This document shows positions 1-13,225 of a stretch of DNA of 64,000 nucleotides, piece by piece. The first letter of the stretch is position 1; every line of letters starts with the position of its first letter. Origin of the DNA: Asterias amurensis (Eukaryota > Echinodermata > Asteroidea > Forcipulatida > Asteriidae); NCBI RefSeq assembly GCF_032118995.1, contig NC_092650.1, positions 3,968,001-4,032,000 of the forward strand. Direction: 5' to 3'. The notes under the pieces were generated by a model, which saw nothing but the letters and a program-made list of their open reading frames with translations, did not search any database and was not told the DNA's origin. A program made the position numbers and the translations under genes.

Positions 1-282
1 GTTTGAATTCCAGTCGTGACACTTGTGTCCTTGAGCAAGATGCTCAACCAAAAGCTTCTCACCACCCAAGGGTTAAAACGGGTAACTGTGAGGGCAGAGA
101 TGGTTTAGGTGAATGATTAGCTTGGAGCGAGGTAACTCGTAGCACCGGCTGTATCCCAGGGAGATGGTTTAAGAAATTAAATATGTGGCCCAGTGGCCAA
201 GGGTAATAATGTCAGGAGCACTTTGATACGCACTTCGGGCTATGATAAAGCGCTATAAAAAAGTTGATTATTATTAATTGTA
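1..282 (+). repeat. SINE body and (ATT) tail in an AARS1 intron
   Basis: The text TCGTGACACTTGTGTCCTTG, then a body ending GCGCTATAAAAAAGTT and an ATTATTATTA tail, matches the 3' part of the tRNA-Leu-headed SINE seen elsewhere in the window. The head is beyond the left edge. Confidence 0.5.
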
Positions 283-361
283 AACATATACCCTCCCTTT
301 ACTAGCTGGTGAGCTTTGCAGTCGTTTGTTTTAAAATAATGTTTCCAAAATTTGTTTGCAG

Positions 362-3300
362 AGTTTGAGTCTTGCGTCGGTACCGTCATCGCGCTGCGTA
401 AGGACCGTCAGTTTGTTGAGGAAGTCCGTGGTGGCGAGGAGTGCGGTATTCTACTGGACCAGACGTGTTTCTACGCAGAGTCTGGAGGGCAGATATACGA
501 CGAGGGCTTTATGGAAAAAGAAGACAATGCTGTAAGTGACTTGAGCAGAGACTAATTCAGGATCAAATTTCATAAAGCTGCTTAAGCACAAAATGTAGCT
601 AAGCGCAACAAAACTTTGCTTACCAGAACAAGGTTACCAGCCAAACTACTATGTCACGTGTACATTTTGTGACAGGTAGCCTGCTCAATTCTAATTCTTA
701 AGCAATATCTTCTTCTATGAAATCTATTAAATTGGATCCAGGTAGTAATTTGTGGTTAGGTCAACAAACCCACTCTCAGAGCCGCATTAAATTTTGAGAA
801 ATGAGTAAAACAATTATTTTTGATCTTGTGAATGCAAAACTCAATGTTTGAAAATAGTCAAATCAAAGTTGTTGTTGCTCTGAAAGCTTTATCTGTATTT
901 CATGTAATTAGTTAGTCTAAGAACTTGTCATGTATTGCTCAACTTATTCCCTGGTTCACTTTCTCACTTACCAGCTGTTTTCCATCTGTTACAGGATATT
1001 GAGTTCAGGGTTACCAATGCTCAGGTCAAAGGTGGCTATTGCCTTCACATCGGGAAGGTGTCTACTGTGGATGCTGATGGCTCTATCAAGGTCGGGGACC
1101 GGCTGAAACTTGCAATTGATGAGGTACATTTTCCAGGGGACCATGGAAGTATTTGTAAATCCGTGCATACAAATTTTACCTTTTTAGCATTAGCCACATA
1201 ATAATGAGCTCTTTGTATACGTTTGGTAATTGGAACCCCCTACTTGTTTCAATCCTATAGTTGTAGATATATACCATAAAACTAACCTGTGAAAACCTGC
1301 AATTTTTTTAAATTGTTTTTTTTAATGAAAACCTTTCTGTCCAACTTGATTTCGGGCTAGTAGTCTCCGTTGTTTTGTCATCAATGCTTTGAGAAACTAA
1401 TGGGTATGAAACTCAGACCCAAATTAAGTTTTAGTGTTGATCACCAGAAATGATTTATTTTAATGTTTCAGGTACGGCGGAGGCCCGTCATGAACAACCA
1501 CACCGGAACACACGTTCTGAACTTTGCCCTGCGCCAGGTACTCGGGGAGGCTGACCAGAAAGGATCATTGGTGGCGCCAGACAGGCTACGTTTTGACTTC
1601 ACTGCTAAGGTGAGTATCTCAACGTCCAGAACGTAATCTGTGATAATAGGTTTATTGACCCGTGTCAGAGCCTAAAATGTTGTGAAGATAGTCGCATGTT
1701 GTGGCCAAGCGGCCAAGTGCACTGGACATGAACCCTGGTGTTTCTGATCAGCAAAGTGTGGATTCAAGTCCTGGGCCCAATTTCATAGAGCCACTAAGCA
1801 CAAAAATTTGCTTAGCATGAAATTTCTTCCTTGATAAAAAAACAGGATTACCAACCAAATTTCCACGTGATTTTCAGGATGAGCAAACAAGAGCTGAATA
1901 CCAGTAACAAGCAATATTTGGTTGGTAATCCTGTTTTTATCAAGGAAGAAGTTTCATGCTGTGCAAATGTTTGTGCTTAGCAGCTCTATGAAATTGAGCC
2001 CTGGTCTTGACACTCCTTCAATGCATGCTTCCATCTAATGAATAGCTAGATTGACTTGATGTTGTTGCGGGTCAACTGACACATATAGTTGGATAACATC
2101 TGCATTGCAATGATAAGATAAATATAATTAGCCAAACACTGTCCTCAAGCAAAACCATTATTGCTTCATCCTTGGTACAACCAGCGGAACATCTGCCACT
2201 TTGAACCCTCAAAAACTTGTTTCTACAAAGCAACAGACAGACAGCGCAAGTACTAAAAACAACACAATTTCTAGGGATATTTATATGAATCTTTATTCTA
2301 CTTATCTTTCCAACCGTATTCATTTCATAAGATTTGATAAGATTTTATAGCCCGAAGTACCCAATCCAGAGGCAATGTGCCCCTTTAAGATTAGCCTTGG
2401 CTGTGAAAGTTAGCCCTCTTCTTTTATGCACTCCTTCAAACCATCCTCTCTTGTTGATCTCATCTCCTCAGGGCGCCATGACATCCAAGCAAGTGAAGGA
2501 GACAGAGCGTATCGCCAATGAAGTCGTAGCTAAAGCTGATAAGATCTACACCATGAACACTCCACTGGCACAGGCCAAGGCCATTCAGGGTCTACGTGCC
2601 GTATTCGACGAGGTGGGTCAATATTAATTTTGGGTTTACCCTTACACCGATCACAGGCATATAATTCGGGTGAGATTCGAACCCACGACCATTGCAGTTC
2701 TAGAGCAGATGTCTTACACCTGAAGACCGCTGAGGTTGCCCGGTAGCTAGAGGCAGTTCGGACCCTATATTTTCAGCAGTGGGTACCGCAATGATTTAAT
2801 AGATGTTAAAATCATATATTTGATTGAAGCTTTTGACAAACCTTTGTTTTTTCATTGAGTAAAGGTGTATCCTGATCCAGTACGTGTGGTGTCCGTTGGA
2901 GTTCCAGTTGAAGACTTAGTGGCCGACCCTACTGGACCCGCTGGCTCTAAGACCTCTGTGGAGTTCTGCGGTGGCACGTAAGGTTTCACAGAGTATGATA
3001 ATGATGTATGAAATACAATGTGGGGTTCTCTAAAGGTTTTTCTCATATAACGCTACTACCATATGAGGTAGAAGGTAGGGTTCTCTAAAGGTTTTTACCA
3101 GAACTTTGGGGCATTCTGGACCTAAATTTTGAGGTTTGGCTGGAGCGGGGTGGAAGGCCAGGTGTAAGGCCAGGAAAGATACTGCGCAAACCAGACTGCC
3201 CCAAAAGTTGCCTTGTAAAATCTCACATGGTGATACAATAGTCATTAAGATACGGAGCCATTTTGAAAGAGTATGTGAGACAAGAGCCGAGTATTAAATT

Positions 3301-6300
3301 TTGTTTTGTATTTTCTACAGACATTTGCAGAACAGTGGGCACATCGGCAGCTTTGTAATCACTACTGAAGAGGCCATTGCTAAAGGAATACGACGTATTG
3401 TTGCAATCACGGGAGAGGATGCTGATAAGGTAAACATTGTATATATCTCTGCAAATTTTATTTTGAGGAAAACTTATGCGCACAACATTTAAAAGTGTAA
3501 CAAATTGGTATGGTTGAAAAAAAGTTTTGGGGCTTGCCCTTGACATTATTTCTGCAGAGACCATTAGTTTCTGGATTTTCATCACAAAGTGCCAAGACTA
3601 TTTTGTCAGTAAAAATAAAAAAATGAAAAACAACAACATGAAATAGAATTTGGGGTGCTATGTTAAAGCCATTGGACACTTTCGGTAAACAGTACTGTCC
3701 AAAGGCCCACACTTCGTGTATCACATCTTACATATATATAACATAACAAACCTGTGAAAATTTAGACTCAATCGGTCATCGGAGTCGGGAGAAATTAACG
3801 GGAAAACCCACTCTTGTTTCCGCACGTTTTGCCGTGTCATGACATGTGTTTACTATAAATCCGTAATTCTCGATGTTGAGAATTTATAATTGTTCCAATG
3901 TTTTCTCAAAAAGTAAAGCATTTCATGGAATAATATTTCAAGAGAAGTCTTTTACCATTACCTTCTGTAAACCCTGTAAGTTATTTGTAAATCTGTGAAC
4001 TTTTATTTTGTTTTCTGTTCCGAAAGTGTATAATGGCTTTAACATAGGAGACATCGGAAAGCAGACATGGTTGGTTCCTTATAACAAACTTAACAAATAA
4101 TTTTTTCGAAAAGGTTGTACCATTCTAGCAAGTTTTCTGTTGAGTCACTTGTAAGGCATTCTTTTTCCCCAATGCTTTGTTCTTGTTTAGGCTTTTTTTT
4201 ATAAGTCTCTCCCGCGTCCTTTATCAAATCAGTTTTCCTCTCTTTATTCTTTTCAGGCCATCAGTCGAGGCAAAACTATGGAGAGCTCAATCGAGAAGCT
4301 TGCCAAGGAAATCCAAGATAACGGCCAGAACAACCAGAAACTTCTCACAAGAAAAGTGGTTGAGTTGGGCGATGTAAGTGTTCTTGTTTCATTTAGTAAT
4401 AACAATAATAATAATAACAGTAGTGGGTCATTGGTTCAAATCCCATCCAACTGATTTGCCTGAGGATTTTTTTGTTCACAGAACCCGGGAAGGTACTGCG
4501 TTTACAGTGCATTATGCAAATCGTTATGAGGGTAAAAAAGTTTTTTAATAAAAATAATAGCACTCTAATCTGACACTTGATGGCACTCCAACATTCAGCA
4601 TTTTTCCTGCAAGGTGTGTGGAGCTACAATTTTTGGAGTATGATACCCTTTACATAGCACCATGTAAACCCTTATAAGGTGCTAAATAGTTGGGTCTCAG
4701 AATTCATCACTGCAATAACCTATCTTTCTGAAAGTTTGTATATACTCAGCACCTTGACTAAATTGTCTGGTAGATACGTGCGCTATATAAGACTTAGTCT
4801 TGGTCCCAAGACCATTGGTGTTGCGCGGTCACACACAACCAACGTTCCGATTATGCACGGCAAAAACTGTACACGCTTGTAATGAACGAACGCTAGCGGG
4901 CGCTCTGTTTCTCTGATTTAGATCTCACAATGGTCTTGAATATTTGCAACGACGGGTCTTAACTTTTTTATTGTTTTTCGGCAAATCTCCCCCGACTTTC
5001 CGGTGGAGCCAATCAGAGGCTGTGTTGCGGTTGGCTCATGAATAATTCATCAGTGTTGTGCATGTAGTGTACAATGCATGCAGTAATTCCGTTGCATGAC
5101 TTTTGCTTTACTCTGTGTGTGGGTATATACAAAGATACTATAGTATCTTTGGTATATATGTTTTTATCGGAGTGTAATAAAGTCCAGATCAGTAGGATTT
5201 GAAACTTTGACACAGTGGTACCAGCAAAAACATTTCTATGTATAATGTCCAGATCCAGACTACTGCATTGCCATGATATGCAGCTTGAAATGCGATCGTG
5301 GCGTTATGCTCCCGACGTGCCAGGGCCCACACTGATGAAGCCTGTATTGGCTAAACAATTTGCTTATAGTTAGCACAAAATAGTATTGCTTAGCAGAAAC
5401 TGGTTGCCAGCCAATTTTTAATTAAATTTGAAATTTTGTAGTGCCCAAGTTAATGTAGTGCCAAGTAAATTTTTGGATAGTAAAGAAATTTTGTACAGTA
5501 TTTTCTGCCAAACAGATATTAACTGGTGGGCACTGTAGTGTTATTCACAGTGAAAGTTTTTTAATCTTGGGGGAAGGAAATCTTGAGGGATTCAAAAGCG
5601 TCTTTGGGAGAACGTATTTTGAAACGTAACCGTAGCTGCATATCTTGGAACGTAAGCGTAGCTTGACTCGGGATTGAAAGCGTACTTTTTGATATTGTAG
5701 CGTAACCTAATAGTATCTTGGAGTGTATAAGCGTAGCTGAGTAGCTGCGTAGCTTGAACGTAACAGTATCTTTTGGTGGAGCGTAAGCATATCTTGGAAC
5801 GTAATTCGTAGCTGCGTATCTTGGAACATAAGCGTAACTTGACATGGGATTGAAAGCGTACCTTTTGATATTATAGCGTAACATGAAGGAACGTAAGCAG
5901 ATCTGTAAGCGCAGCTGAGTAGCTGTGTAGCTTGGAACGTTGACATCTTTTGGAACGTAAGCATATCTTGGACTGAAGCGTAGCATCTTGGAACATAAAC
6001 GCAGCTGCATATCTTTGAACGTACGCATAGCTTGACTCGGGCTTGAAAGCGTACTTTTTGATATTATAGTGTAACTTGAAGGAACGTAGACCTAAAGCGT
6101 ATCTTGGAACGTAAACGTAGCTGCGGGCTTGAAAACATACCTTTTGATATTATAGTGTTACTTGAAGAACCGTAGACCTAAGCGTATCTTGGAACGTAAA
6201 CGTAGCCGAGTAGCTGCGTAGCTTGGAACGTAACCATATAACATTTTTTTGGAATGTAGTCGTACCAATATCTTTTGGAATAACTCATGAGAAATTTGGA

Positions 6301-9300
6301 ATTTTGATTGCTTGTCCAGCGGCGACTACTGCTATTCAACTCCCAGTTATTTGAGGCGAATAGTCGGGTCATTAAATTCCACTAGTTGCCCAGTTTAATC
6401 ATTACCTCAAAAATAACTCTTCATTCACAGAATTAAAAAATAATACTTTGTTTGACAAAATTATGCTTTGAGGGAATTTTGTTTTAGCATTATTTTTATT
6501 TAAACCTTTTATACAAAATTCTCATAATTTTTGTAAGCTACTCACACAATAACACTGTCAATATAACAAAATGCGATATTCCTACGTTTTGACATCATCA
6601 AAATTACCTGAAAACTCATAACAAAAAGAAATTAGGGGGCCATGAATCAAAATGGAGCATATTGGAACGTTGCGATCATGAGAAACAACGGATTCGACAC
6701 CCGCAAGCTGGGAGTTCATAGCGCCTGGGATTTAACACCTCCAACCCCCACGAGACACGGCATGGGCGGTACGTGATATTCCACAAGGCTTATTTCAGTT
6801 TCACGTTCCGATTGCTCCACGCAGTGGGGCCATACAGCGTCCGATACACGGACTCTCTGAATGCTAATTTTACGTTCGATTTTTGACCATTATTTACGAT
6901 TTCAAATCGTCACGTATTCATAATCTGAATAGGTACCTGTACTTAAAATTTCACTGTTTTCCTTTTAATAGGCCTATAATGACCACGGAATCACTCTTTG
7001 AGCAAAGATTATTAAAAATAGACCGCCGATCATATTGACCTTTGACTCGATCTAGTTTGAATAGTCATCTTCGATTCGTCACGTGATATGAATATTGCAT
7101 ACATTAAAAGTAATTTACATAGTCTGGCCACGCCTTCAATTTGCAAATATCCAAGACCATGGTGAGCACAGGACATGGTGAGATCTAAAGCAGAGAAACA
7201 GAGCGCCCGCTAGCGTTCGTTCATTACAAGCGTGGACAGTTTTTGCCGTGCATAATCGGAACGTTGGTTGTGTGTGACCGCACAACACCAATGGTCTTGG
7301 AACCAAGACTATATAAGACTTTGATATTGTTATTACCATATAATGGTTCACAAGGTGCTGTGGCACATTATGATACATTAATCAAATCAGGGCGAACCCC
7401 TTCTCTTTTCGTAGGTGCACTGTGCTCTTTTGTGTGCAATTATGGTTCAGTGCCCTACTCAAGGGCACAAGTATCACGACAAGAAATTAAACCCTCAATT
7501 TCCTCCTGACAACACCAGAGATGTGAACTAGATCGCTCGGCCACAACACACCACAGATGACCATGTTTGACTGGTGTGTTTTGTTTGCATTGAAAAAAAA
7601 GCCAAGAAACAATTTATTTTCCTTTATATGCAGGATTTGAACATCGCCATCGTACAGCAATGGAAGAAAGACGAGCTACGTATCCGACTGAAAGAATTGA
7701 AGAAGATCATGGATGACATGGATAAAGCACGCAAAGCTGCCTTGGTTCAAACTGTAAGTACTTACACAATATCCCTGTATTTTTGATGAAAATTTCTAGA
7801 GAAATTTCCCTGAAAATGTGTTCTGATGAACAAATTTAGAAAATCTCAGAGAATGTGGAAACTTTTTCCCTTGTATGTTTGAATGTAACTCTATTCATCT
7901 CCTTAATTTCACAGGTAAGCAAATAAAACTAGGCAGCCAGCTTGCGCGTTCACCATGAACATTGCATTGTACGTCATTAATTTGCATACATAAGCACTGG
8001 AAGATAAGCGTGCCTTCTTGTGAGCTTATGGTTAGCAGCACTATTAAATGTAAAGTCATGCAGTAAGCACAAAAAAGGCCATTAAGCAGCTCTAAGAAAT
8101 TGGCCCGAGGTGAAAACACTATGCCTTTAAAACTGAGCAGTGCCTCCACAACGAAACGAGGGACTTTGGGACGCTAAGTGGCAGCAGACTTGCCAGGTAA
8201 ATCCATGTTGGGTTTGGTAGTGGCACATGCTCAGAACTATGTAGACAATGGGTGCGTTCATGTAGCTCCCCTGGGTCATCCCTGGTCTGCCTGGTGCGTT
8301 CGAACAGCTTTGACGTCATTCCAGGGGCTCACCCGGGTCAGCCCCCAGTGCCCTGCTTCTGGAGTGGGTCACTTGGGGGCTGGCCCCAGGTGCATGACGT
8401 CACTACGAGAGCGGTGAGTGGTCGTTTGATTAGCTCTTGTCAGGGGCTCACCCAAGTGAGCACCGCGGGGAAGACCCAGGGAAGCTAAATGAATGCACCC
8501 AATGAAAGTTTACCGGTAAGTCTGCTGCCACCTAACGTTCAATGGTCTTCTATTCACCAATTTTATTCAACAAAAAATTACAGAAAAATGTTCTTTATTT
8601 ATCTACCAGGCAAAGGAAGCTGCTAAGCAGATGATTGTAGATTCTCCCGATGTGCCATTCGTGGTGGCCAAGATGGTGGCAGGTGCACCGGCGAAAGCTT
8701 TGGATGGCGCCCTCAAGGAATTCAAGTCCGGCTTACCGAACACGCCGGCCATCTTGTTTAGCGTTGACAACGAGATCGGGAAGATTCTTTGCATGGCTCA
8801 AGTTCCCAAGGTAAGAAAAGTTAAAAGGCAAAGGGCTTTTTTGGAACCGTTTGATTGTTTCAATCCTATTTAAATGTAGACATTTACAATAAAACTAACC
8901 CATTTTAAAAGGTGGTAGAGTTTTTGAGATATGATTGAAAATCTTGAAGGGGTGATGTCTACGCAGGAAGAATAATCTGTTTATTGGAACACACATGAGA
9001 CATGTTAGTGAAAATCTAAAAGTTAATTACTCAAAGCCTAAAATTAAAAGTACTTGGAACAAGTTGTTAAAAACTCAGCCAAGAGACAACTAGCTACAGG
9101 AAAAATATGTAACTCGATGGTTTAGGGGGAAAAGTTACCATCACGTACCACTGGCCTATGATATTCAGCAACTGCCCATTACAGTATGAGGAACTAATTT
9201 AAAAAACGATCATGACAGTTTATAATAATAATAATTTAAGACTTGTATTTGCGCATTACAAATCTAGAACCACATATAATTTACTCATAAATTAGATGCT

Positions 9301-9549
9301 CATCTTTACCTGTCTTGTAACTCGCTACGAACCAAGAGCAGTAGTCATCTCGCTGTCTTCTTTCTCCCTCAGGATGTGGTCAGCAAGGGTCTGAAGGCCA
9401 ACGAGTGGGTCAAGCAGGTCACCGAGGTCATCAACGGGAAGGGAGGCGGCAAGGAGCTATCTGCTCAGGCTACCGGTGACCGCGTTGATGGCATCGAGGA
9501 GGCTGTACGACTGGCTAAGGAGTTCGCTCAGCTCAAGCTCGCTAGTTAA
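362..9549 (+). CDS. AARS1: Alanyl-tRNA synthetase, cytoplasmic; 3' half, ten exons (5' part outside window)
   Basis: AARS1 charges tRNA-Ala and removes misacylated Ser/Gly. Exons seen: 362-531, 995-1123, 1472-1609, 2472-2612, 2865-2977, 3321-3429, 4257-4373, 7634-7753, 8610-8810, 9373-9549 (TAA). All have AG/GT borders and phases that join without a break, giving about 471 codons, which matches roughly the second half of the 968-residue human enzyme. The first exon begins in mid-codon, so the catalytic and tRNA-binding domains lie to the left. Visible parts in order: the start of the editing domain ([17 protein letters not shown]), the editing-site metal motif HTGTH in exon 3 with its partner CGGTH across exons 5/6, a coiled-coil linker in exons 7-8, and the C-Ala domain in exons 9-10 ([14 protein letters not shown]). 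Intron 7 (4374-7633) is the longest and is full of repeats. A poly(A) signal follows at 9600. Identification is by family resemblance and is very secure. Confidence 0.97.
1773..2003. repeat. Foldback element, GGGCCCAATTTCATAGAG family
   Basis: Both ends carry the same motif in opposite orientation: gggcccaatttcatagag at the left and its complement (ctctatgaaattgagccc) at the right. The inner arms (AAGGAAGAAATTTCATGCTA-type) also pair. It lies in AARS1 intron 3, just after a tRNA-Leu-like SINE head (1702-1772). A second full copy is at 23989-24230. Fragments occur at about 560-700, 8030-8110, 15940-16240, 43160-43200 and 51370-51430. It is a non-autonomous DNA transposon-like element. Confidence 0.75.
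2655..2760 (-). repeat. tRNA-derived SINE head
   Basis: On the minus strand, a B-box-like GGTCGTGGGTTCGAATCTCA follows an A-box region. A related copy on the plus strand is at about 9680-9850. The fold is too degraded to be a working tRNA gene. Confidence 0.5.
3663..4042. repeat. TTAA-ended foldback, AGCCATTGGACACTTTCGG family
   Basis: The element starts TTAAAGCCATTGGACACTTT and ends in the complement ..CCGAAAGTGTATAATGGCTTTAA; about 380 bp in AARS1 intron 6. Sister copies are at 10021-10396 and 43959-44320. The TTAA termini suggest piggyBac-type mobilisation. Confidence 0.8.
4796..4940 (+). repeat. Left member of an inverted repeat pair in AARS1 intron 7
   Basis: The block CCAAGACCATTGGTGTTGCG ... 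GCGGGCGCTCTGTTTCTCTG recurs in reverse at 7155-7312 with high similarity. The two copies enclose a minisatellite. Confidence 0.75.
5550..6290. repeat. Minisatellite with about 185-bp higher-order period in AARS1 intron 7
   Basis: Variants of CGTATCTTGGAACGTAAGCG and GTAGCTGAGTAGCTGCGTAG recur throughout. The marker GATTGAAAGCGTAC..TTTTGATATT returns near 5665, 5850 and 6045 and again, shortened, near 6130, giving a higher-order unit of about 185 bp. The open frames across it are by-products of the repeat. Confidence 0.85.
6420..7130. other. Unique-looking intron sequence
   Basis: AT-rich part of AARS1 intron 7; nothing recognised. Confidence 0.5.
7155..7312 (-). repeat. Right member of the inverted repeat pair in AARS1 intron 7
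   Basis: Reverse complement of 4796-4940, including AGAGAAACAGAGCGCCCGCT. The distance between the copies is about 2.2 kb. Confidence 0.75.
8247..8500. repeat. Foldback element, GGGTGCGTTCATGTAGCTCC family
   Basis: Left end GGGTGCGTTCATGTAGCTCC and right end GGGAAGCTAAATGAATGCAC pair; the inner GC-rich GGGGCTCACCC blocks also pair. It sits between AARS1 exons 8 and 9. A relative is at 39366-39529. Confidence 0.75.
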
Positions 9550-9599
9550 TGAGATGTTTTAGTTTAGCTCGTCTAACGTCAAGAGTATACTCAGTGTAC

Positions 9600-9605
9600 A
9601 ATAAA
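9600..9605 (+). terminator. Poly(A) signal AATAAA of AARS1
   Basis: A canonical AATAAA lies 51 bp after the AARS1 stop codon. It is the first such hexamer downstream, so a very short 3' UTR is likely. Confidence 0.6.
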
Positions 9606-11937
9606 ACCAGAACATTATTCTTTATCCCTGATGCAATTATGACGTCTACTAAATTGTTTGCAGTAACCGCTGCTAATGACAGGATTCGAACTGGCCTCTG
9701 GTCACTTGGGCACACTCAGTGGTCTAGTTGTTAAGATATCTGCGGTGGTCGTGGGTTTAAATCCAACTTGAGTAAATTGCCTGTGGAGTTGTTTTCTGCA
9801 AGATTCTAGAATGTACTAAGTAAACAGTGCTTATCACTCATGGGTGTAGGGTAATGTAATACAACAAACTTTACGACCAAATAACTGAAAACTTGTTTTG
9901 TGGAAAAGGGATCACAGATAACAGTTTATTCAACTATTTGTTGGGATTACAATTTGCTTTTTGTTTTGTTTGAAATATATGAATATGCAAGGTGAACAGT
10001 AATCTAGAATTCGAATTGATTTAAAGCCATTATACACTTTCGGTACAGAAAAACAAAACAAAAGTTCACAGATTTACAAATAATTTACAGGGTTTTACAG
10101 AAGGTAATGGTGAAAGATTTCTCTTGAAATATTATTCCATGAAATGCTTTACTTTTTGAGAAAACATTAAAACAATATCAATTCTCGATAGCGAGAATTA
10201 CGGATTTATTTTAAACACATGTCATGACACGGCTAAACCTGCGGAAACAAGAGTGGGTTTTCCTGTTATTTTCTCCAGACTCCGATGACCGATTGAGCCT
10301 AAATTTTCACAAGTTTGTTATTTTATATATAAGTTGTGATACACGAAGTGTGGGACTTGGACAATACTGTTTACCGAAAGTGTATAATGGCTTTAATAGA
10401 GTAATCAAATTTGATTTTTCAATGGACAGGATATTGAGGTCGGGTGGAAAATATTGTTGAAATTGGAAAGTGGAAGATTTGCGCAATGGTGAAAACCAAT
10501 AATATCAATAATTCAAAATATCTCGTCTGTTTGAAGTCGGCAATGACCTTTTTTTAATGAATCCCTTTGATGGAGATCTAATAGTTGAGATGGATCATGA
10601 AATGCTCCACACCACTATTTGATTGAAATGTCATTGAAAGTCTTGATAAAGTACATTTAATATTACAATATATACTCATGAATTGATGAAAACATAATAT
10701 TACAATGATTTTTGTATAATTTTTTTCTTCTTTTATTTCAAATAAAACATTTCACAATTATGTTTTCAAAGATTAATTATTTGATGAGAAACTAGAATTA
10801 GCTTTTGAAAACTGCCTACCAACCAAGAGGACCTATGGTATCAATGCAAAACGTACTTAATAGTCTAGGACTATCGTGAAACTAAATTTACTCTCAAATT
10901 TAAGCGAGGAACTGAGCTAGCTTTGTGATCATTTGATCTGAAGGAAGGGAAACTAGAAAATTGATGAAACTAGAAAGTTTTAAAAGATCTAGAGAGGAGA
11001 TTTAAAAACTTGAAAGGTTTTTCGATAAGATTCCCACCAAAGATTGTAGAGCGCCGAAAGCGCAAGATGGGGAACTGGTTCTGAAAAGTGAAGTGTTCAC
11101 TGAACTAAATTTCAGCAAGTAACTCTAAACCAGTGACTGCTATTATCGATGACACAACATAACATTTGCTTGCTGAGAATTGCTCCCAAGCATTGTTCAT
11201 GTGCCAGTTCACTCGGGTTGCACCTTCACTGCTCTGTAATCTTTGATTTCAAATTGAAGGGGGATGTTCTTAAGTTTCTAAAGTGAAGTGAATTAATATC
11301 CTAGAAGGGTTTGAAATTGTCCATGGCTTCATTGTAAATGGGCCTATAGTGTAGCCAATTGCTACAACAGCCTTAAGTGCGGCCTTCCATATGACTTTTT
11401 AAAACTCATTTGAAGTCTATTTTTCTCCTTATTTAAGTTTTGTTTTTCCTGTTCAAGTTCAAAGGCATCAATTGCTAGTGGTATTTATAACTAATAAATG
11501 TGTTTAATTCGGTATGTGATGCACTTACATGTAAGAGTGTGGTTGTAATATCAAAGAACCTTTATTCCAGTCAATTTAATCACGCACATTTCTGTTCCAG
11601 TAATAAGTATTTTTGAGGGAACAAAATATCAATTTAACAAAAATATTTATAACCTTAACATGCTTTGTACAAACCTGTATTGTTGTTTTAACACAGTCAA
11701 TAACCAAGTGTGCACCATACAGTGCATGTATTTGTACATGTGCAGATAGTTTATTTGGGAGTTTATTTTACCAAATAATACAGTCTGTTTATTGTCACAG
11801 AGGGATAACAAGTGTATACCACAGAAGAATAAAATTACAACTTTATAATTGAAAAAAAAAAAAAAAATCCAGTTTGCGATTCGGCAATTATGTGTTTTAT
11901 TTTTCAGATTTATTGTCACAAAATGAATCAATATATT
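9606..11937. other. Intergenic, repeat-poor apart from one SINE and one foldback
   Basis: A tRNA-like SINE (9680-9850, B box GGTCGTGGGTTTAAATCCAA) and the foldback at 10021-10396 are the only items recognised. 10397-11937 is AT-rich with no convincing exon. Confidence 0.5.
10021..10396. repeat. TTAA-ended foldback, AGCCATTGGACACTTTCGG family, second copy
   Basis: Full-length copy with both TTAA ends, about 420 bp beyond the AARS1 poly(A) signal. Confidence 0.8.
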
Positions 11938-13225
11938 GCTCTATACGTTGCTCAAAAAGTTGATAAAAATGCTGGATTTACTCATTGTGATTTTTTTCCT
12001 CAATATTTTGCAAACATTTTGTTTAAATATTTGGGAAAAAAATCGATAAAAATGCTGGACTAAGCCCTTCTGATTTCGTTTAAATATTTGGCAAAAATTT
12101 GATAAAAATGTTGTGACTTTTTCAATATTTTGCAATGCTGGACTTTCCCCTTTTAATTTCTCAATACTTTGCTCAAAAATTTGATAAAAATGCTGGACTT
12201 AATCCTTGTGATTTTTTTCAATAATTGGCAAACATTTTGTAAAAATGCTGAGTTTACCCCTTGTGATGTTTTTCCCATTACCCAAAATCTCTTCGTTTTA
12301 CTCACTGGTTTTGCTGTGACCCTTATCAGATAAACATTTACCCTGGAACACACTTCCAGGGATCCCGACCCAACAAGCCTACTGCCGCGGTTGTTAAATA
12401 ACAGAAATGCTGAAGAGCAGAGAGAAGGTCCCACTGTTTCTTATGCGAATTATCGAGATTTATTTAGTCAATTTGTGTAATTTCCAATTCAAAATGCTGG
12501 ACTTACCCGTTGTAATTTTTCAATACATTGCTCAAAAATTTGATAAAAATGCTGGAGTTACTACTCGTGATTATGTTTAAATATTTGGGAAAAAATTGAC
12601 ATAAATGCTGGACTAACCCTTGTGACTTTTCAATATTTTGCAAAAATTTGATAAAAAATGCTGAACTTTCCACTTGTAATTTTTCAATACTTTGCTCAAA
12701 AACTTGATAAAAATGCAGACTTACTCCTTGTGATTTTGTTGAAATACTTGGCAAAAAATTTGTGAAAATGCTGAGCTTACCCCTTGTAATTTTTTCATAG
12801 TTTTCAAAAATTTGATAAAAATGCTGGACTTACTCCTTCTGATTTTTTCAATATTTTGTAAAAATGCTGGAATAACCCATTGTGATTTTGTTTAAATATT
12901 TTGCAAAAATTTGATAAAAATGCCGGACTACTATAAACCCCTTGTGATTTTTTCAATATTTTGCAAAAATTTGTAAAAATGTTGGACTAACCAGGTGTAC
13001 TTTTGTTTAAATATTTGTGACTTTTTCAATATTTTTCAAAAATATGTTTAAAATGCTGAGCTTACACCCCTCGAGATTTTTTAATAGTTTGCCAAAAATT
13101 GATAATAATGCTGGTACCCCTTGTCATTATTTGTTTTCACTAACAAAATATTTTGCCAATTTTGATAGAAATGCTGGACTGTTGCATTTTAATTTTTTGA
13201 TTTTTTCGATTTGGTTCAAATTTTA
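11938..13225. repeat. AT-rich minisatellite, unit about 55-60 bp
   Basis: The phrase TTGATAAAAATGCTGGACTT followed by ACYCCTTGTGATTTTTTCAA and TATTTTGCAAAAA repeats about twenty times with substitutions and small deletions. A 220-bp unrelated insert (about 12265-12485) interrupts it. It lies 2.3 kb after AARS1. Open frames here are repeat by-products. Confidence 0.88.

Noticed and set aside
5561-6028. 155-codon minus-strand open frame
   Set aside because: Translation of the AARS1 intron minisatellite; the peptide simply repeats with the DNA unit.
11938-13225. CRISPR-like regular repeats
   Set aside because: Units diverge steadily, there are no unique spacers, and the DNA is eukaryotic.
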